64,000 nt of DNA from the NCBI RefSeq assembly GCF_002179965.1, contig NZ_NGUQ01000037.1, positions 310,001 through 374,000 on the forward strand, given 5' to 3'. This DNA is from Pandoraea sp. PE-S2T-3 (GTDB taxonomy: Bacteria; Pseudomonadota; Gammaproteobacteria; Burkholderiales; Burkholderiaceae). The first letter of the stretch is position 1, and every line of letters begins with the position of its first letter. The notes beneath the pieces are model-generated. The model was not told where the DNA came from. It did no database searches and saw nothing but the letters and a program-made list of their open reading frames with translations. A program made the position numbers and the translations under genes. This document shows positions 54,938-63,998 of the stretch, piece after piece.

Positions 54938-56011
54938 ATGAGCGATCGAACGACGGACGAAGCAAACCAAGGGGCCGGTAATGACCGCAATGCCGAGACG
55001 GCGGACCCAACGGGAGTCACCCGCGCCGACGGCACGGCCACGGCGGCCACGCCTGGCGGGCAGCCAGCCGCGCCATCGGATGCGCCGGGCATGTCCCGTC
55101 GCCGTGCGATGGCCTGCCTCGCGTGGGCCGGGGCGGGCATTCTGTGGACGCTCGACGGCGGCGTGCCACGCGGCGTTTCCTTCGGAACGCAGGCGCTCGC
55201 CGCGACCGATGCGCCTGCGGGCAACGCGTTGTCGTTCGTGCAGATCAGCGACAGTCATATCGGTTTCAACAAGGCACCCAACCCGGACCCCGCGTCGACC
55301 CTCCAGTCGGCGATCGATCGTATTCGCAGCGCGCCGCAACGTCCGGCCTTCATGCTGCATACCGGGGACGTCAGTCATCTCTCCCGCCCCGCCGAGTTCG
55401 ACACCGCACAGCAAATCGTGACCGGCGCCGGCCTCGAGACCCATTACGTGCCCGGCGAGCATGACGTCATCGGCGACGATGGCCGCGCATTCTTCGCGCG
55501 CTTCTCCCCCGATACCCGTGGCCTCGGCTGGTACAGCTTCGATCAGAACGGCGTGCATTTCGTCGCGCTCGTGAACGTGCTCAACCTGAAAGCCGGGGGC
55601 ATGGGATATCTGGGCGACACGCAGTTGGCGTGGCTCGCCAACGATCTCAAGGGCCGCTCGCACAGCACCCCGCTCGTCGTGTTCACCCATATGCCGTTGT
55701 GGACGGTCTATCCCGCGTGGGGCTGGGGCACCGACGACGGCGATCGCGCGCTGGCGCTGCTGCGGCCGTTTGGCTCCGTGACTGTGCTTAACGGGCATAT
55801 CCATCAGGTGTTGCAGAAAGTGGAAGGCAACGTGCGCATGCAGACCGCCATGTCGACCGCGTTCCCGCAGCCTGCGCCGGGTGACGGCCCCGGCCCGGGC
55901 CCCAAGCAGGTCGACCCTGCGCAGTTGCGGCAGACCCTCGGTATCCGGCGCGTGGACTTCACCGCGCTCGACGGCACGCCGTTGCTTGCCGACACGACAT
56001 TGGCGTCGTGA
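54938..56011 (+). CDS. Exported calcineurin-like metallophosphoesterase
   Basis: A 357-residue phosphoesterase. The N-terminal ~50 residues are a disordered polar leader, followed by SRRRAMACLAWAGAG, a twin-arginine-like signal. The metal site has ISDSHIG near residue 104, HTGDVSH near 144, then PGEHDV near 174, where the usual Asn of GNHD is Glu, THMPLW near 250 and NGHIHQ near 286. The Asn-to-Glu swap is also seen in some exported relatives and should alter the metal site. The substrate is unknown. GGGAGG precedes the ATG at 54938. A cupredoxin gene starts 43 bp later, so the pair is likely co-transcribed. Confidence 0.85.
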   Translation: MSDRTTDEANQGAGNDRNAETADPTGVTRADGTATAATPGGQPAAPSDAPGMSRRRAMACLAWAGAGILWTLDGGVPRGVSFGTQALAATDAPAGNALSFVQISDSHIGFNKAPNPDPASTLQSAIDRIRSAPQRPAFMLHTGDVSHLSRPAEFDTAQQIVTGAGLETHYVPGEHDVIGDDGRAFFARFSPDTRGLGWYSFDQNGVHFVALVNVLNLKAGGMGYLGDTQLAWLANDLKGRSHSTPLVVFTHMPLWTVYPAWGWGTDDGDRALALLRPFGSVTVLNGHIHQVLQKVEGNVRMQTAMSTAFPQPAPGDGPGPGPKQVDPAQLRQTLGIRRVDFTALDGTPLLADTTLAS

Positions 56012-56054
56012 CACTGCCCGGGCAGTGTCCGTTTATCGATTCAGGAGAGCCATC

Positions 56055-56426
56055 ATGCGTTTGCCATCCCATGCCATGCGCCGTTTTTGTGCGGGCCTCG
56101 TCACCGTTTGCGCCGTCGTCGGCCTGCCGGCAAGTCCCGCGATGTCAGCGGGCGCCACGACGGCGACATCGGATCCCAACACGGTGCGTATCGACAACTT
56201 CACCTTTGCACCCGCCACGCTGACCGTTCCCGTGGGCACCAAGATCACGTGGGTCAACCGCGACAACGAGCCGCACACGGTCACCAGTCAGGCGAATCCG
56301 CGCGAGTTTGCCTCCGCAGCGCTCGACACTGGCGACACGTTCGTGCGCACGTTCGACAAGCCGGGCACGTATGCGTACTACTGCGCGATCCATCCGCACA
56401 TGACTGGCGTGATCGTCGTGAAATGA
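56055..56426 (+). CDS. Amicyanin-type cupredoxin
   Basis: A 123-residue secreted type-1 copper protein. The signal peptide ends near AMSAGA; a single cupredoxin domain follows. Ligands are His in NEPHTV near residue 73 and the C-terminal loop CAIHPHM (Cys110, His113, Met116), with the spacing seen in amicyanins. GKITWVNRD is the classic first strand (here KITWVNRD). It could shuttle electrons in the periplasm or bind Cu. GGAGAG precedes the ATG. It lies between an exported phosphoesterase and an ECF sigma factor gene. Confidence 0.9.
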   Translation: MRLPSHAMRRFCAGLVTVCAVVGLPASPAMSAGATTATSDPNTVRIDNFTFAPATLTVPVGTKITWVNRDNEPHTVTSQANPREFASAALDTGDTFVRTFDKPGTYAYYCAIHPHMTGVIVVK

Positions 56427-56579
56427 GCTGCTGGCGCGCTGCGCGAGCGGCGAAGCGCAGATGTGTTTCAATGGACGCCATGGATGCCATCCAGCAGATG
56501 CGTCCTTTGCCAAAGCGGCTAACCCGGACACGCCGGTCATAGGGATCATGACAAACGTGCCCGACTTCGGGAGACCCCG

Positions 56580-57278
56580 GTGAGCGATGCCCCGAACACC
56601 GATCTGCCAGACCCGTCAGACTCGCTGAATCCGTCGGATGGGCGCGGCGCCAATCCTGCGGGCCGCTTCGAAGCGCTGGCGTTGCCGCATCTCGATGCGG
56701 CATACAACCTTGCCCGCTGGCTCTCGGGCAGCGCGAGCGACGCCGACGACATCGTGCAGGAGGCGTATCTGCGCGCGTTGCGGTTCTTCGACGGCTTTCG
56801 GGGCGAGAATGCCCGCGCGTGGTTGCTGGCGATTGTGCGCAACACTTGGCTCACCGAGTGGCGGCGGCGCTCCGATGCGGCGGATGGCACACCGTTCGAC
56901 GAGACGCTGCACGGTCTGCATGGCGATACCCGGTTGCCGGGATGGGACGACGCCAGCGGCACCGACCCGGAGTTGATGGCAGTGCGGCGCGACGATTGTG
57001 CGATGGTGCGCGACGCGCTGGCGGCGTTGCCGGTCGTGTTTCGCGAGGTACTCGTGCTGCGCGAGATGGAGGACCTGAGCTATCGGGAGATCGAAACCAT
57101 TCTTGGCGTACCGGCGGGCACCGTGATGTCGCGGCTCGCGCGGGGCAGGCACATGCTGGCCGCTGCCGTGCGCGCGAAGCAGGACGCCGGACGCGCCGCG
57201 GCATCCCCGTCGACCGCACAAGTCACACGTCTGCCCCTGGGCGGCAATCCACGCGGAGGACGCGATGAACAAGCCTGA
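56580..57278 (+). CDS. ECF-family RNA polymerase sigma factor
   Basis: A 232-residue sigma factor with a GTG start and GGGAG upstream. Region 2 spans residues ~30-105 (DAYNLA-like AAYNLARWLSG, DADDIVQEAYLRALRFFDGF, ARAWLLAIVRNTW) and region 4 about 140-195 (LPVVFREVLVLREMEDLSYREIETIL, in part; GVPAGTVMSRLARGR). It directs transcription of a stress regulon, perhaps including the cupredoxin, phosphoesterase and peptidase genes upstream. The anti-sigma-like membrane gene overlaps its end by 14 nt, so the two are co-translated. Confidence 0.93.
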   Translation: MSDAPNTDLPDPSDSLNPSDGRGANPAGRFEALALPHLDAAYNLARWLSGSASDADDIVQEAYLRALRFFDGFRGENARAWLLAIVRNTWLTEWRRRSDAADGTPFDETLHGLHGDTRLPGWDDASGTDPELMAVRRDDCAMVRDALAALPVVFREVLVLREMEDLSYREIETILGVPAGTVMSRLARGRHMLAAAVRAKQDAGRAAASPSTAQVTRLPLGGNPRGGRDEQA

Positions 57279-58161
57279 CGATCCTACCCATCCGAGCGAT
57301 CCTGCGGAGCGCACCGATCCGGCGGGTTCCGTGAGTGGTACCCACTCGGAACGCACGTCGGCGCAGAGCGCGGAGACCACGCTTGGCAACGTGCTGCGCG
57401 ACGGTTCGTTGCGGCATGCCGCGCCGTCGTCGCTGCGTGCGCGTATTCAGGCGGATCTGGCGCATGCGGAACAGCGTGCCGATGCGCGTGTGTCGCCGCC
57501 GCAATCCCCCAAGGCGGCTCAGCCATCGCCTTCACCACAATCGCCGCACGCATCGCCGTCATCGCAGACACCAACGAAACCGGCGCGTCCGCGGGACACC
57601 TCCGATGCGGGGTGGGGTTTTCGACTTGCACCTTGGTTCTTCGGCGGTGCGGGCGGGGCGATTCTTGGCGGCATGGCCGTGGCGATGGCGTTGCTCGTCG
57701 CGCGTCCGCCTGCGCCGCCGGAACCGGCAAGCGTGCAGACCGCCACGGGGCTGCAACCGCAGGAGATTGTCGCGAGCCATGTGCGCGCGCTGCTTTCGCA
57801 GCATCCGATCGATGTGATCTCGACCGATCAGCACACGGTTAAACCGTGGTTCAACGGCCGCCTCGATTACGCACCGCCTGTTGTCGATCTTGCTGAGAAG
57901 GGGTTCCCGCTCGCGGGCGGACGGCTCGATTACGTGGGCGGCCGCACAGTTGCCGTGCTCGTGTATCACACCGACAAGCATCCGATCGATCTGTACGTCT
58001 TCCCCGCGCGCGACAAGACAGCCACCGCACCGAGCCTGACCGGTGCCGACGGTTACACCATCGCGCGTTGGCGTCGGGACGGCATGACGTACTGGGCGAT
58101 CACCGACGCCGAGGCATCGCATTTGCGTGTGTTTGTGGAGGCGTTGCAGGCGGCAAACTGA
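57265..58161 (+). CDS. Transmembrane anti-sigma factor-like protein, no zinc finger
   Basis: A 298-residue membrane protein coupled to the ECF sigma gene by a 14-nt overlap. Residues 1-120 are polar, Pro/Ser-rich and cytoplasmic; a single transmembrane helix follows (FFGGAGGAILGGMAVAMALLVA near 125-147). The periplasmic domain contains VISTDQHTVKPWFNGRLDYAPPV (in part) near 185, seen in other proteobacterial anti-sigma partners. The HxxxCxxC zinc motif of the ASD domain is absent from the N-terminus, so it may bind sigma differently or not via zinc. Its role as anti-sigma is inferred from position and topology. Confidence 0.75.
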   Translation: MNKPDDPTHPSDPAERTDPAGSVSGTHSERTSAQSAETTLGNVLRDGSLRHAAPSSLRARIQADLAHAEQRADARVSPPQSPKAAQPSPSPQSPHASPSSQTPTKPARPRDTSDAGWGFRLAPWFFGGAGGAILGGMAVAMALLVARPPAPPEPASVQTATGLQPQEIVASHVRALLSQHPIDVISTDQHTVKPWFNGRLDYAPPVVDLAEKGFPLAGGRLDYVGGRTVAVLVYHTDKHPIDLYVFPARDKTATAPSLTGADGYTIARWRRDGMTYWAITDAEASHLRVFVEALQAAN

Positions 58162-58203
58162 TATCGTGACGACCTGTTCTCTGTGTCTCTGATGGAGTGA
58201 GTC

Positions 58204-59019
58204 ATGACGCAAGCCTCGTCGTCCAATACCTCGCCGGATTCGGCCAAACCCGTGAATCCGGCGTGGCAAGCCTCGCAGTATGTGAAGTTCGAAGACGAGC
58301 GTACGCGCCCCGTGCGCGACCTCGTCGCCGCCATTCCGAATGCGCAAGCCGGCAACGTGGCCGATATCGGCTGCGGCCCGGGCAATTCGACCGAAGTGCT
58401 GGCTGAGCGCTATCCGACGGCCGACGTGCTGGGGCTCGATAGCTCGCAGGACATGGTCGACGCCGCACGCAAACGCCTGCCGCAATTTCGATTCGACGTG
58501 GTGGATATTGCGGGCTGGCAGGATGGCCCGTTCGACGTGATTCTCGCCAATGCCGTGCTGCAATGGCTGCCCGATCACGAGACGCTGTATCCGCACCTGA
58601 TCGAGCGCCTCGCACCGGGCGGTTCACTGGCCGTGCAGACCCCAGACAATCTCGATGAGCCTGCGCACCGTCTGATGCGCGAAGTGGCCGCAGACGGCCC
58701 GTGGGCAGCAACGTTGAAGGGGGTGGAGCGTACCGCGCGCAATGGTGCGACGTTCTATTACCCGTTGCTCAAGGCGATGTGCTCGCGCGTGGACGTATGG
58801 CGCACCACTTACTACCACCCGCTCGCGGGCGGGGCACCGGCGGTAGTGGAGTGGTTCAAGGGCAGTGCGCTGCGCCCGTTCCTCGCGAAACTCGACGATG
58901 CATCGCGCGAAGCGTTTCTCGCGCGCTACACCGACGAGATTGCGAAGGCTTACCCGGCGCTCGCCGACGGCACGGTGCTGCTGCCGTTCCCGCGGCTCTT
59001 CGTGGTGGCCACGCGCTGA
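58204..59019 (+). CDS. tam: Trans-aconitate 2-methyltransferase
   Basis: SAM-dependent enzyme that methyl-esterifies trans-aconitate. It is 271 residues. N-terminal WQASQYVKFEDERTRPVRDL is the Tam signature; motif I is VADIGCGPGNSTEVLAERYP near residue 50, then LGLDSSQDMVDAARKRLP, and the substrate block LQWLPDHETLYPHLIERLAPGGSLAVQ (in part) near 118. It detoxifies trans-aconitate, which inhibits aconitase. Its last 70 nt overlap the 3' end of the opposing ClC gene. Confidence 0.9.
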   Translation: MTQASSSNTSPDSAKPVNPAWQASQYVKFEDERTRPVRDLVAAIPNAQAGNVADIGCGPGNSTEVLAERYPTADVLGLDSSQDMVDAARKRLPQFRFDVVDIAGWQDGPFDVILANAVLQWLPDHETLYPHLIERLAPGGSLAVQTPDNLDEPAHRLMREVAADGPWAATLKGVERTARNGATFYYPLLKAMCSRVDVWRTTYYHPLAGGAPAVVEWFKGSALRPFLAKLDDASREAFLARYTDEIAKAYPALADGTVLLPFPRLFVVATR

Positions 59020-60332
59020 TCGATCCAGCGGGCCGTGCAAGCGGCCCCGGCCACGGCCAGTAACATCGGGGCGAGAAAGTCCTGATTCACGTGTGTGAAT
59101 TCGAGGGCGAGCACCACGGCCGTGATTGGCATGCGCATCGAGACAGCGAGAAATGCCGTGGCACCGATCAATGCCGCCGCGCCTAACTGCACGGTCATCG
59201 CCTCGGGCAACGCGCCGTTCCACACGCCGCACAACACCACGGCGAGCAATGCGCCGTTGGCCAGCCCCGGGGTGAGCAAGCCACCGGCTGCGCCAGCGCG
59301 CAGGCTGCTCCACGTGAAGACCACGCGCAGTGCGAGCAGGGCGAACGCGAGCGCGATCGTCAGTTCGCCATTGAACGCCAGGCCGGCCGGCCCTTTGCCG
59401 TTGCCCGGTAACTGCGGATACCAGGCAATCACCCACCCCAACACCATGAAGTTCGCCAGCGCGAACACCGGCAGACGCCAGTCACGCGGTGCCGTTGCGC
59501 GTGCGTTCTCGGTCAGCCGGGCGTAAGCCCACGCGGCGACACCGACGAGCGGGCCGCAAACGAGTGCCCAGACGATCAGCGGTGCGCTCACATCGAATAC
59601 CGGAATCGTGTATTGCTGCTCGGCGCCCATGCCGATCCATGCGACAGCGGCGGCGATGGCTGACGTCGCGAACGCGGGCAACACGGCGCGCCACGCAAAG
59701 GTACCAAGCAGCACTTCGAGCACGAAGATCGCGCCGCCGAGCGGCACGTTGTACACGGCAGCCAAACCTGCGCCTGCACCACAGGCCACCATGAGTCGGC
59801 GCTGTTCGGGCGTGAGGCCTGCGCGACGCGCCAACTGATCGCCGATGAGCGAACCGAGCTCACGCGGTGCAACTTCCCGCCCGAGCGGCGAGCCCAGCGC
59901 GACGGTCACGATTTGCAGCAACGCATGCGCCAGCGTGCTGCCGACCGGCATGGCCCGTCCGCGTGATACGGCTTCCTTGATCGAGACGAGTTTGGCGCCG
60001 AACCGATATACGGCGAACCAGCCGAGACCGGCAACGACGCCGCAAAGTGTCAGCACGGCAAAGCGACGTTCGGGAGATGCCTCACTCACGCCGCTCAAAA
60101 AGCTCTGCGCGCCAAAAACGGTGTCGGTCGCGTAACCGAACGCGAAGTGTTGAACGACGTGGAGCAGGGCGGCGAGCAGGGTGCCCGCGACGCCCGCACC
60201 GACACCGGTCAGCAACGTGACGACGGCGAGCGTGGCGAGTGAGGGGGCGGCGACTTGCTGGGGCTCAGTGACCCGATGCATGGCCGGAGACGGCGTATGG
60301 GCGGGGGTTTGGGCGACTTGCCTCGAATTCAT
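58950..60332 (-). CDS. ClC-family chloride channel/transporter
   Basis: A 460-residue ClC protein with about 18 membrane segments. The gating-Glu block reads GSPLGREVAPRELG (Glu kept), the central GKGPAG replaces the canonical GxFxP block, and GAAGGLLTPGLANGALL matches the later filter. A proton-glutamate equivalent is not obvious, so channel versus H+/Cl- exchange is open. It resembles ClcB-like proteins. It is divergent from the fimbrial operon across 508 bp, and convergent with tam with overlapping 3' ends. Confidence 0.88.
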   Translation of the reverse strand: MNSRQVAQTPAHTPSPAMHRVTEPQQVAAPSLATLAVVTLLTGVGAGVAGTLLAALLHVVQHFAFGYATDTVFGAQSFLSGVSEASPERRFAVLTLCGVVAGLGWFAVYRFGAKLVSIKEAVSRGRAMPVGSTLAHALLQIVTVALGSPLGREVAPRELGSLIGDQLARRAGLTPEQRRLMVACGAGAGLAAVYNVPLGGAIFVLEVLLGTFAWRAVLPAFATSAIAAAVAWIGMGAEQQYTIPVFDVSAPLIVWALVCGPLVGVAAWAYARLTENARATAPRDWRLPVFALANFMVLGWVIAWYPQLPGNGKGPAGLAFNGELTIALAFALLALRVVFTWSSLRAGAAGGLLTPGLANGALLAVVLCGVWNGALPEAMTVQLGAAALIGATAFLAVSMRMPITAVVLALEFTHVNQDFLAPMLLAVAGAACTARWIDQRVATTKSRGNGSSTVPSASAG

Positions 60333-60840
60333 GATGCTGCGACTTCCGCTTGGGGGTGAGGGAATACCCGGAGTTTATGGCGCGACGCAGCATAAGTGAA
60401 ATGAATGTTACGTTGTAATTTATGAATATTTCGTATGAGTTGGCGGCAGGTCAATACGTAAGCAAACGGGGAGTGTTGACTCGATCAGGTCGTCTCACCG
60501 CCGACGGGAGACGCTGGAAGATGAACTCGAAATGTTCCTCAACGCTTATCGCCTTTTGGACTTTTAACTGTCTCGGAATTTAATCGGAGAATAAAAAATT
60601 CTAGAGCGTGTATTCCCAACGCATGATTTGGAATTTCGGATCGGCAACCGACAGATTTTGTACGTGTAATTCGTCGCGATTTAAATACGTCAAATGATCA
60701 AGTGACACAAATTAAGTAGTGCGATGTACACTATGCGTTACGTAGTGCGATACACAATGTGTGACAAGTGGTGTGCGGCATCGGCAGCTGCATCGCCTTG
60801 TGCCCGCTAGGTACTTCCGACGTTTTGCGAGAAACCGACG
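60333..60840. promoter_or_regulatory. AT-rich region upstream of the fimbrial operon, with 26-bp tandem repeats
   Basis: This 508-bp gap is strikingly AT-rich (especially 60560-60760) against GC-rich genes. It contains two tandem 26-bp copies, starting TTAAGTAGTGCGATG at 60712 and TTACGTAGTGCGATA at 60738, ending 78 bp before the pilin start. There is no convincing gene; a 20-codon frame at 60521 is too short to support. The region likely carries the fimbrial promoter and a regulator or nucleoid-protein site. Confidence 0.55.
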
Positions 60841-61368
60841 ATGAATAAACCAGCTGCGCGCATTACCCTTCTCATGGCAAGCCTTTTGCTTGTCCCGCCG
60901 CTGCCTGCGCAAGCGGCTATCTACAGCACAGGCACCGCTACCGCCACGTTTACCGTCACGCTGATCATCACGGCGGGCTGCTCGGTTACTGCCACGCCAA
61001 TGAGCTTCGGGTCGCTATCCAATCTGAACACCGTGCAGACCGCCACGTCGACGGTCTCTGTGACCTGCACGAACACCACGCCGTACAACGTCGGGTTAAG
61101 CGCAGGTTCAGGTACCGGCTCGACCGTGACTGCACGGGTACTCTCCGGGGCTATCAACGGCAACGCGGCAACCATCGCGTACGGGCTCTATCAAGACTCG
61201 GGGCATGCGACGGTCTGGGGTACCACGCAAGGCACCAATACGCAGGCAGGCACCGGCAACGGCAGTGCACAGGCATTTACCGTTTATGGCCAGTTGCCGG
61301 TGTCAGCGGGCGCAATCCCTCAGCCGGACACGTACAGCTCGTCGATCACCGCGACCGTCTACTTCTAG
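60841..61368 (+). CDS. Csu-type fimbrial major pilin (spore coat U domain)
   Basis: A 175-residue secreted pilin of the spore coat protein U / Csu type. The signal peptide is ARITLLMASLLLVPPLPAQA. The mature protein has the family pattern: an N-terminal donor strand (ATATFTVTLIITAGCSV), Cys pair (GCSV and VTCTN), and FGSL near residue 58. The C-terminal strand ends SITATVYF. Such subunits polymerise by donor-strand exchange with the chaperone and usher that follow. Only one pilin is seen here, whereas Csu clusters often have three. Confidence 0.85.
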   Translation: MNKPAARITLLMASLLLVPPLPAQAAIYSTGTATATFTVTLIITAGCSVTATPMSFGSLSNLNTVQTATSTVSVTCTNTTPYNVGLSAGSGTGSTVTARVLSGAINGNAATIAYGLYQDSGHATVWGTTQGTNTQAGTGNGSAQAFTVYGQLPVSAGAIPQPDTYSSSITATVYF

Positions 61369-61381
61369 CGGAGGACGGTCG

Positions 61382-62125
61382 ATGACAGGTTTCCGCCTGC
61401 GCTGGGGCGCGATGCTCGCCGGCGGGTGTGCCGCCGCGCTCGTCTCGCTGTCTGCGGCCTCTGCCACGCTGCAAATTTCCCCCGTCACTGTGGAGTTTTC
61501 TGCCAAGCAGAATGCCATCGGCATGACGTTGAGCAATCCGGGCGAGACGCCCGTCTACGGACAGGTTCGGATCTATGCCTGGACGCAGGAAGACGGGGAA
61601 GACAAGCTCACGCCAACCGATGCCATCGCCGCCAGTCCGCCGATTCTGCGCATCGACGGCGGCAGCTCGCAGATCATTCGGCTGGTGCGTGTGGCGAACG
61701 CGTCACCCCAAGCCGAACAGAATTTCCGGCTGCTCGTCGATGAACTACCTGAGCCCGGACAGCCGGTCCAGAGCGGCATCTCGATCCGCATGCGCTATTC
61801 GATCCCTGTATTCGTGGTTCCGGCGACATCCTCCTCGAAGCCCGACCTGCGCTTCACACTCAAGCGCATCGACGGCAAGTGGCAGTTGGAAGCAGATAAC
61901 CGAGGCGGCATGCGCGCGCAGATCGGTGCGACCCGGCTTGTCGATGCCGCCGGAAAATCGCACCCCGTGACCGATGGTCTGCTCGGTTATGCACTTGCGG
62001 GGCAGCGGCGCGTGTTCAACGTCACGTGGCCGGTCGACAAAGCGCCGGCGCAGCCGCTCGCGATCGACGCCGCGATCAATACGGTTCCCACACGCTTCGT
62101 CGTCCAAATCGATGGCGGTCCGTGA
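61382..62125 (+). CDS. Csu-type fimbrial periplasmic chaperone
   Basis: A 247-residue PapD-like chaperone with a signal peptide ending near SAASA. The first domain begins LQISPVTVEFSAKQNAIGMTL; the subunit-anchoring Arg is in MRYSIPVFVVP. The G1-strand and second-domain block is QLEADNRGGMRAQIG. The gene starts 13 bp after the pilin stop with GGAGG upstream and overlaps the usher start by 14 nt, giving a tight operon. Confidence 0.88.
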   Translation: MTGFRLRWGAMLAGGCAAALVSLSAASATLQISPVTVEFSAKQNAIGMTLSNPGETPVYGQVRIYAWTQEDGEDKLTPTDAIAASPPILRIDGGSSQIIRLVRVANASPQAEQNFRLLVDELPEPGQPVQSGISIRMRYSIPVFVVPATSSSKPDLRFTLKRIDGKWQLEADNRGGMRAQIGATRLVDAAGKSHPVTDGLLGYALAGQRRVFNVTWPVDKAPAQPLAIDAAINTVPTRFVVQIDGGP

Positions 62126-63998
62126 GCGCGCGCGTCTTGACGCGAACGCCCTCACGACTGCCCCGGCCACGGTCTCGACCCTTGCCGCTGTGTCGCCAGT
62201 ACCGGCTGCCACGTCACGCCTATTCGCGAGATGCGGCAATCGCGCGAGCCTCCTGCGTCGCAAGCGGCAGGCCGCCCTGTGGGTGGCAAGTCTGTTCGCG
62301 GGTGCACTGGCACCCTTGGCCCCGGCATCGGCAACTGACGGTACCCCCGGTGACTACTATCTCGACGTGTCGGTCAACGGCGCCGCCACCGGCGCCATCG
62401 CCCACTTCATCATGCGCGACGGGCGTCTGAGCGCGGCGGCCGACGACTTGCAGTCGCTCGGCATCGACGTTAGCCAGTTGAGCATCTCGGGCGACACACA
62501 GGTGCCGCTCGATACGATTGGCGGCGTTCAGTACCGCTACGACGCGTCGCGGCAAAGCATCGATATCGCCGTGCCCGATGCCCTGCGCGTGCCGTTCCAG
62601 ATCGGACGTGTCACGCCGCGCGCCGCGAATGCGATGACGTCGAAAGGCTTCGTGCTGAACTATGACGCGCTGGTCGAGCGCGACCGCATGACACGTGCGT
62701 CCAGTTGGACGGAGTTGCGGTACTTCCATCCGGGCGGCGTATTCAGTCAGACGGGCGTGTTCGACACTTGGCCGCAGAGTCAGACCTACCTGCGCTATGA
62801 CACGTACTGGCGGCACGACAATCCCATCGAGATGACGACCTTGCAACTCGGCGACACGATCTCCGGCTCGCTCGCCTGGTCGCGCTCGGTTCGTCTGGCG
62901 GGCGTGCAATGGCGCAAGAACTTCGCCTTGCGGCCCGACCTCGTCACGTTCCCGGTGCCGTCCCTTGGCGGATCGGCCGCAGTCCCGTCGTCCGTCGACG
63001 TTTATCTCGACGGCATCCGGCGCTTTGGCGGCAACGTGCCTGCGGGGCCCTTCGTGATTCGCGAAGCGCCGGGGCTGATCGGCAACCTTCAGGCGAGCGT
63101 CGTCACGCGCGACGCGCTCGGGCGCGAGAGCGTCGTCAACGTGCCGTTGTACATCGATACCCGCATGCTCTCAGCGGGCCTGTCGAGTTACTCATTCGAA
63201 GTGGGCGCCCCGCGTGCGGACTACGGCTTTCGCTCATGGGGCTATGAACATCGCGTTGCGGCGTCGGCCGCGTATCGCTACGGCGTGTCGGATCTCCTGA
63301 CAACGGAATATCACGCGGAAGGGTCTTCCGGCCTCGCGAATGCGGGGGTGGGCGCTTTGGTTTCCCTCTCCGGCTACGGTGTGCTGAGCGGGTCGCTGTC
63401 GGGATCGACGGGGCGGCGCAACGGTGGCCAGTTCGGCATCGGCTACCAGTATCTGTCGCGCAATTTCTCGTTCGACTCATTGTTCCAGCGCACCGCCGGA
63501 GATTTCCGAGACCTCGCCACACTGGGCGGCTCCGCCGTGCCGACCGCGATGGATCGCGTCACGGTGTCGTCGCCGTTCTGGGAGAACAGAACACTGTCGT
63601 TGAGCTACATCGGCATGCGCGGCCCCGATTTCCCGACGTCCCGGGTGATTTCAGCGAACGTCTCGTGGCCAGTGCGCTCGACGGGCTCGCTCAATGTCGG
63701 CGCGTATCGGGATATGGCCAACCGCCGCAGCTACGGCGTGTTTGCGATGTTCAGCTTCACCTTGGGCCCGAACACCGTGGGCTCCGTGTCGCTGGCTCGC
63801 CAGCAGGGCGCGACGCAGGCGCTTGCCGGCGCGACGCATACGCCCGATTACGGCGGCGGGTGGGGGTGGAACGTGCTCGGGGGTGTCAACGACAGTGTGC
63901 GCATCGGGCAGGCCCAGGCGCAGTATCTGGGCCGCTACGGGCAGGCGTCGGCGCTGGCACAGACCTACGACGGTCAGACGCGCGTCGGCGTCGGGCTG
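62112..63998 (+). CDS. Csu-type fimbrial outer-membrane usher, partial (3' end beyond window)
   Basis: Outer-membrane usher that secretes and assembles pilins; 629 codons are present and the gene runs off the right edge. The ATG at 62112 overlaps the chaperone end, and the signal-like segment LWVASLFAGALAPLAPASA starts only near residue 55, so an unusually long N-terminal leader or a later start is implied. The N-terminal chaperone-binding domain is followed by beta-barrel strands such as SVDVYLDGIRRFGGNVPAGPF (in part) near residue 295, FVIREAPGLIG, and the aromatic-rich barrel strands. The plug and C-terminal domains would be downstream. Confidence 0.85.
   Translation, partial: MAVRERARLDANALTTAPATVSTLAAVSPVPAATSRLFARCGNRASLLRRKRQAALWVASLFAGALAPLAPASATDGTPGDYYLDVSVNGAATGAIAHFIMRDGRLSAAADDLQSLGIDVSQLSISGDTQVPLDTIGGVQYRYDASRQSIDIAVPDALRVPFQIGRVTPRAANAMTSKGFVLNYDALVERDRMTRASSWTELRYFHPGGVFSQTGVFDTWPQSQTYLRYDTYWRHDNPIEMTTLQLGDTISGSLAWSRSVRLAGVQWRKNFALRPDLVTFPVPSLGGSAAVPSSVDVYLDGIRRFGGNVPAGPFVIREAPGLIGNLQASVVTRDALGRESVVNVPLYIDTRMLSAGLSSYSFEVGAPRADYGFRSWGYEHRVAASAAYRYGVSDLLTTEYHAEGSSGLANAGVGALVSLSGYGVLSGSLSGSTGRRNGGQFGIGYQYLSRNFSFDSLFQRTAGDFRDLATLGGSAVPTAMDRVTVSSPFWENRTLSLSYIGMRGPDFPTSRVISANVSWPVRSTGSLNVGAYRDMANRRSYGVFAMFSFTLGPNTVGSVSLARQQGATQALAGATHTPDYGGGWGWNVLGGVNDSVRIGQAQAQYLGRYGQASALAQTYDGQTRVGVGL

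Noticed and set aside
60521-60583. 20-codon frame in the AT-rich fimbrial upstream region
   Set aside because: The RBS touches the start and the peptide is short and uninformative.
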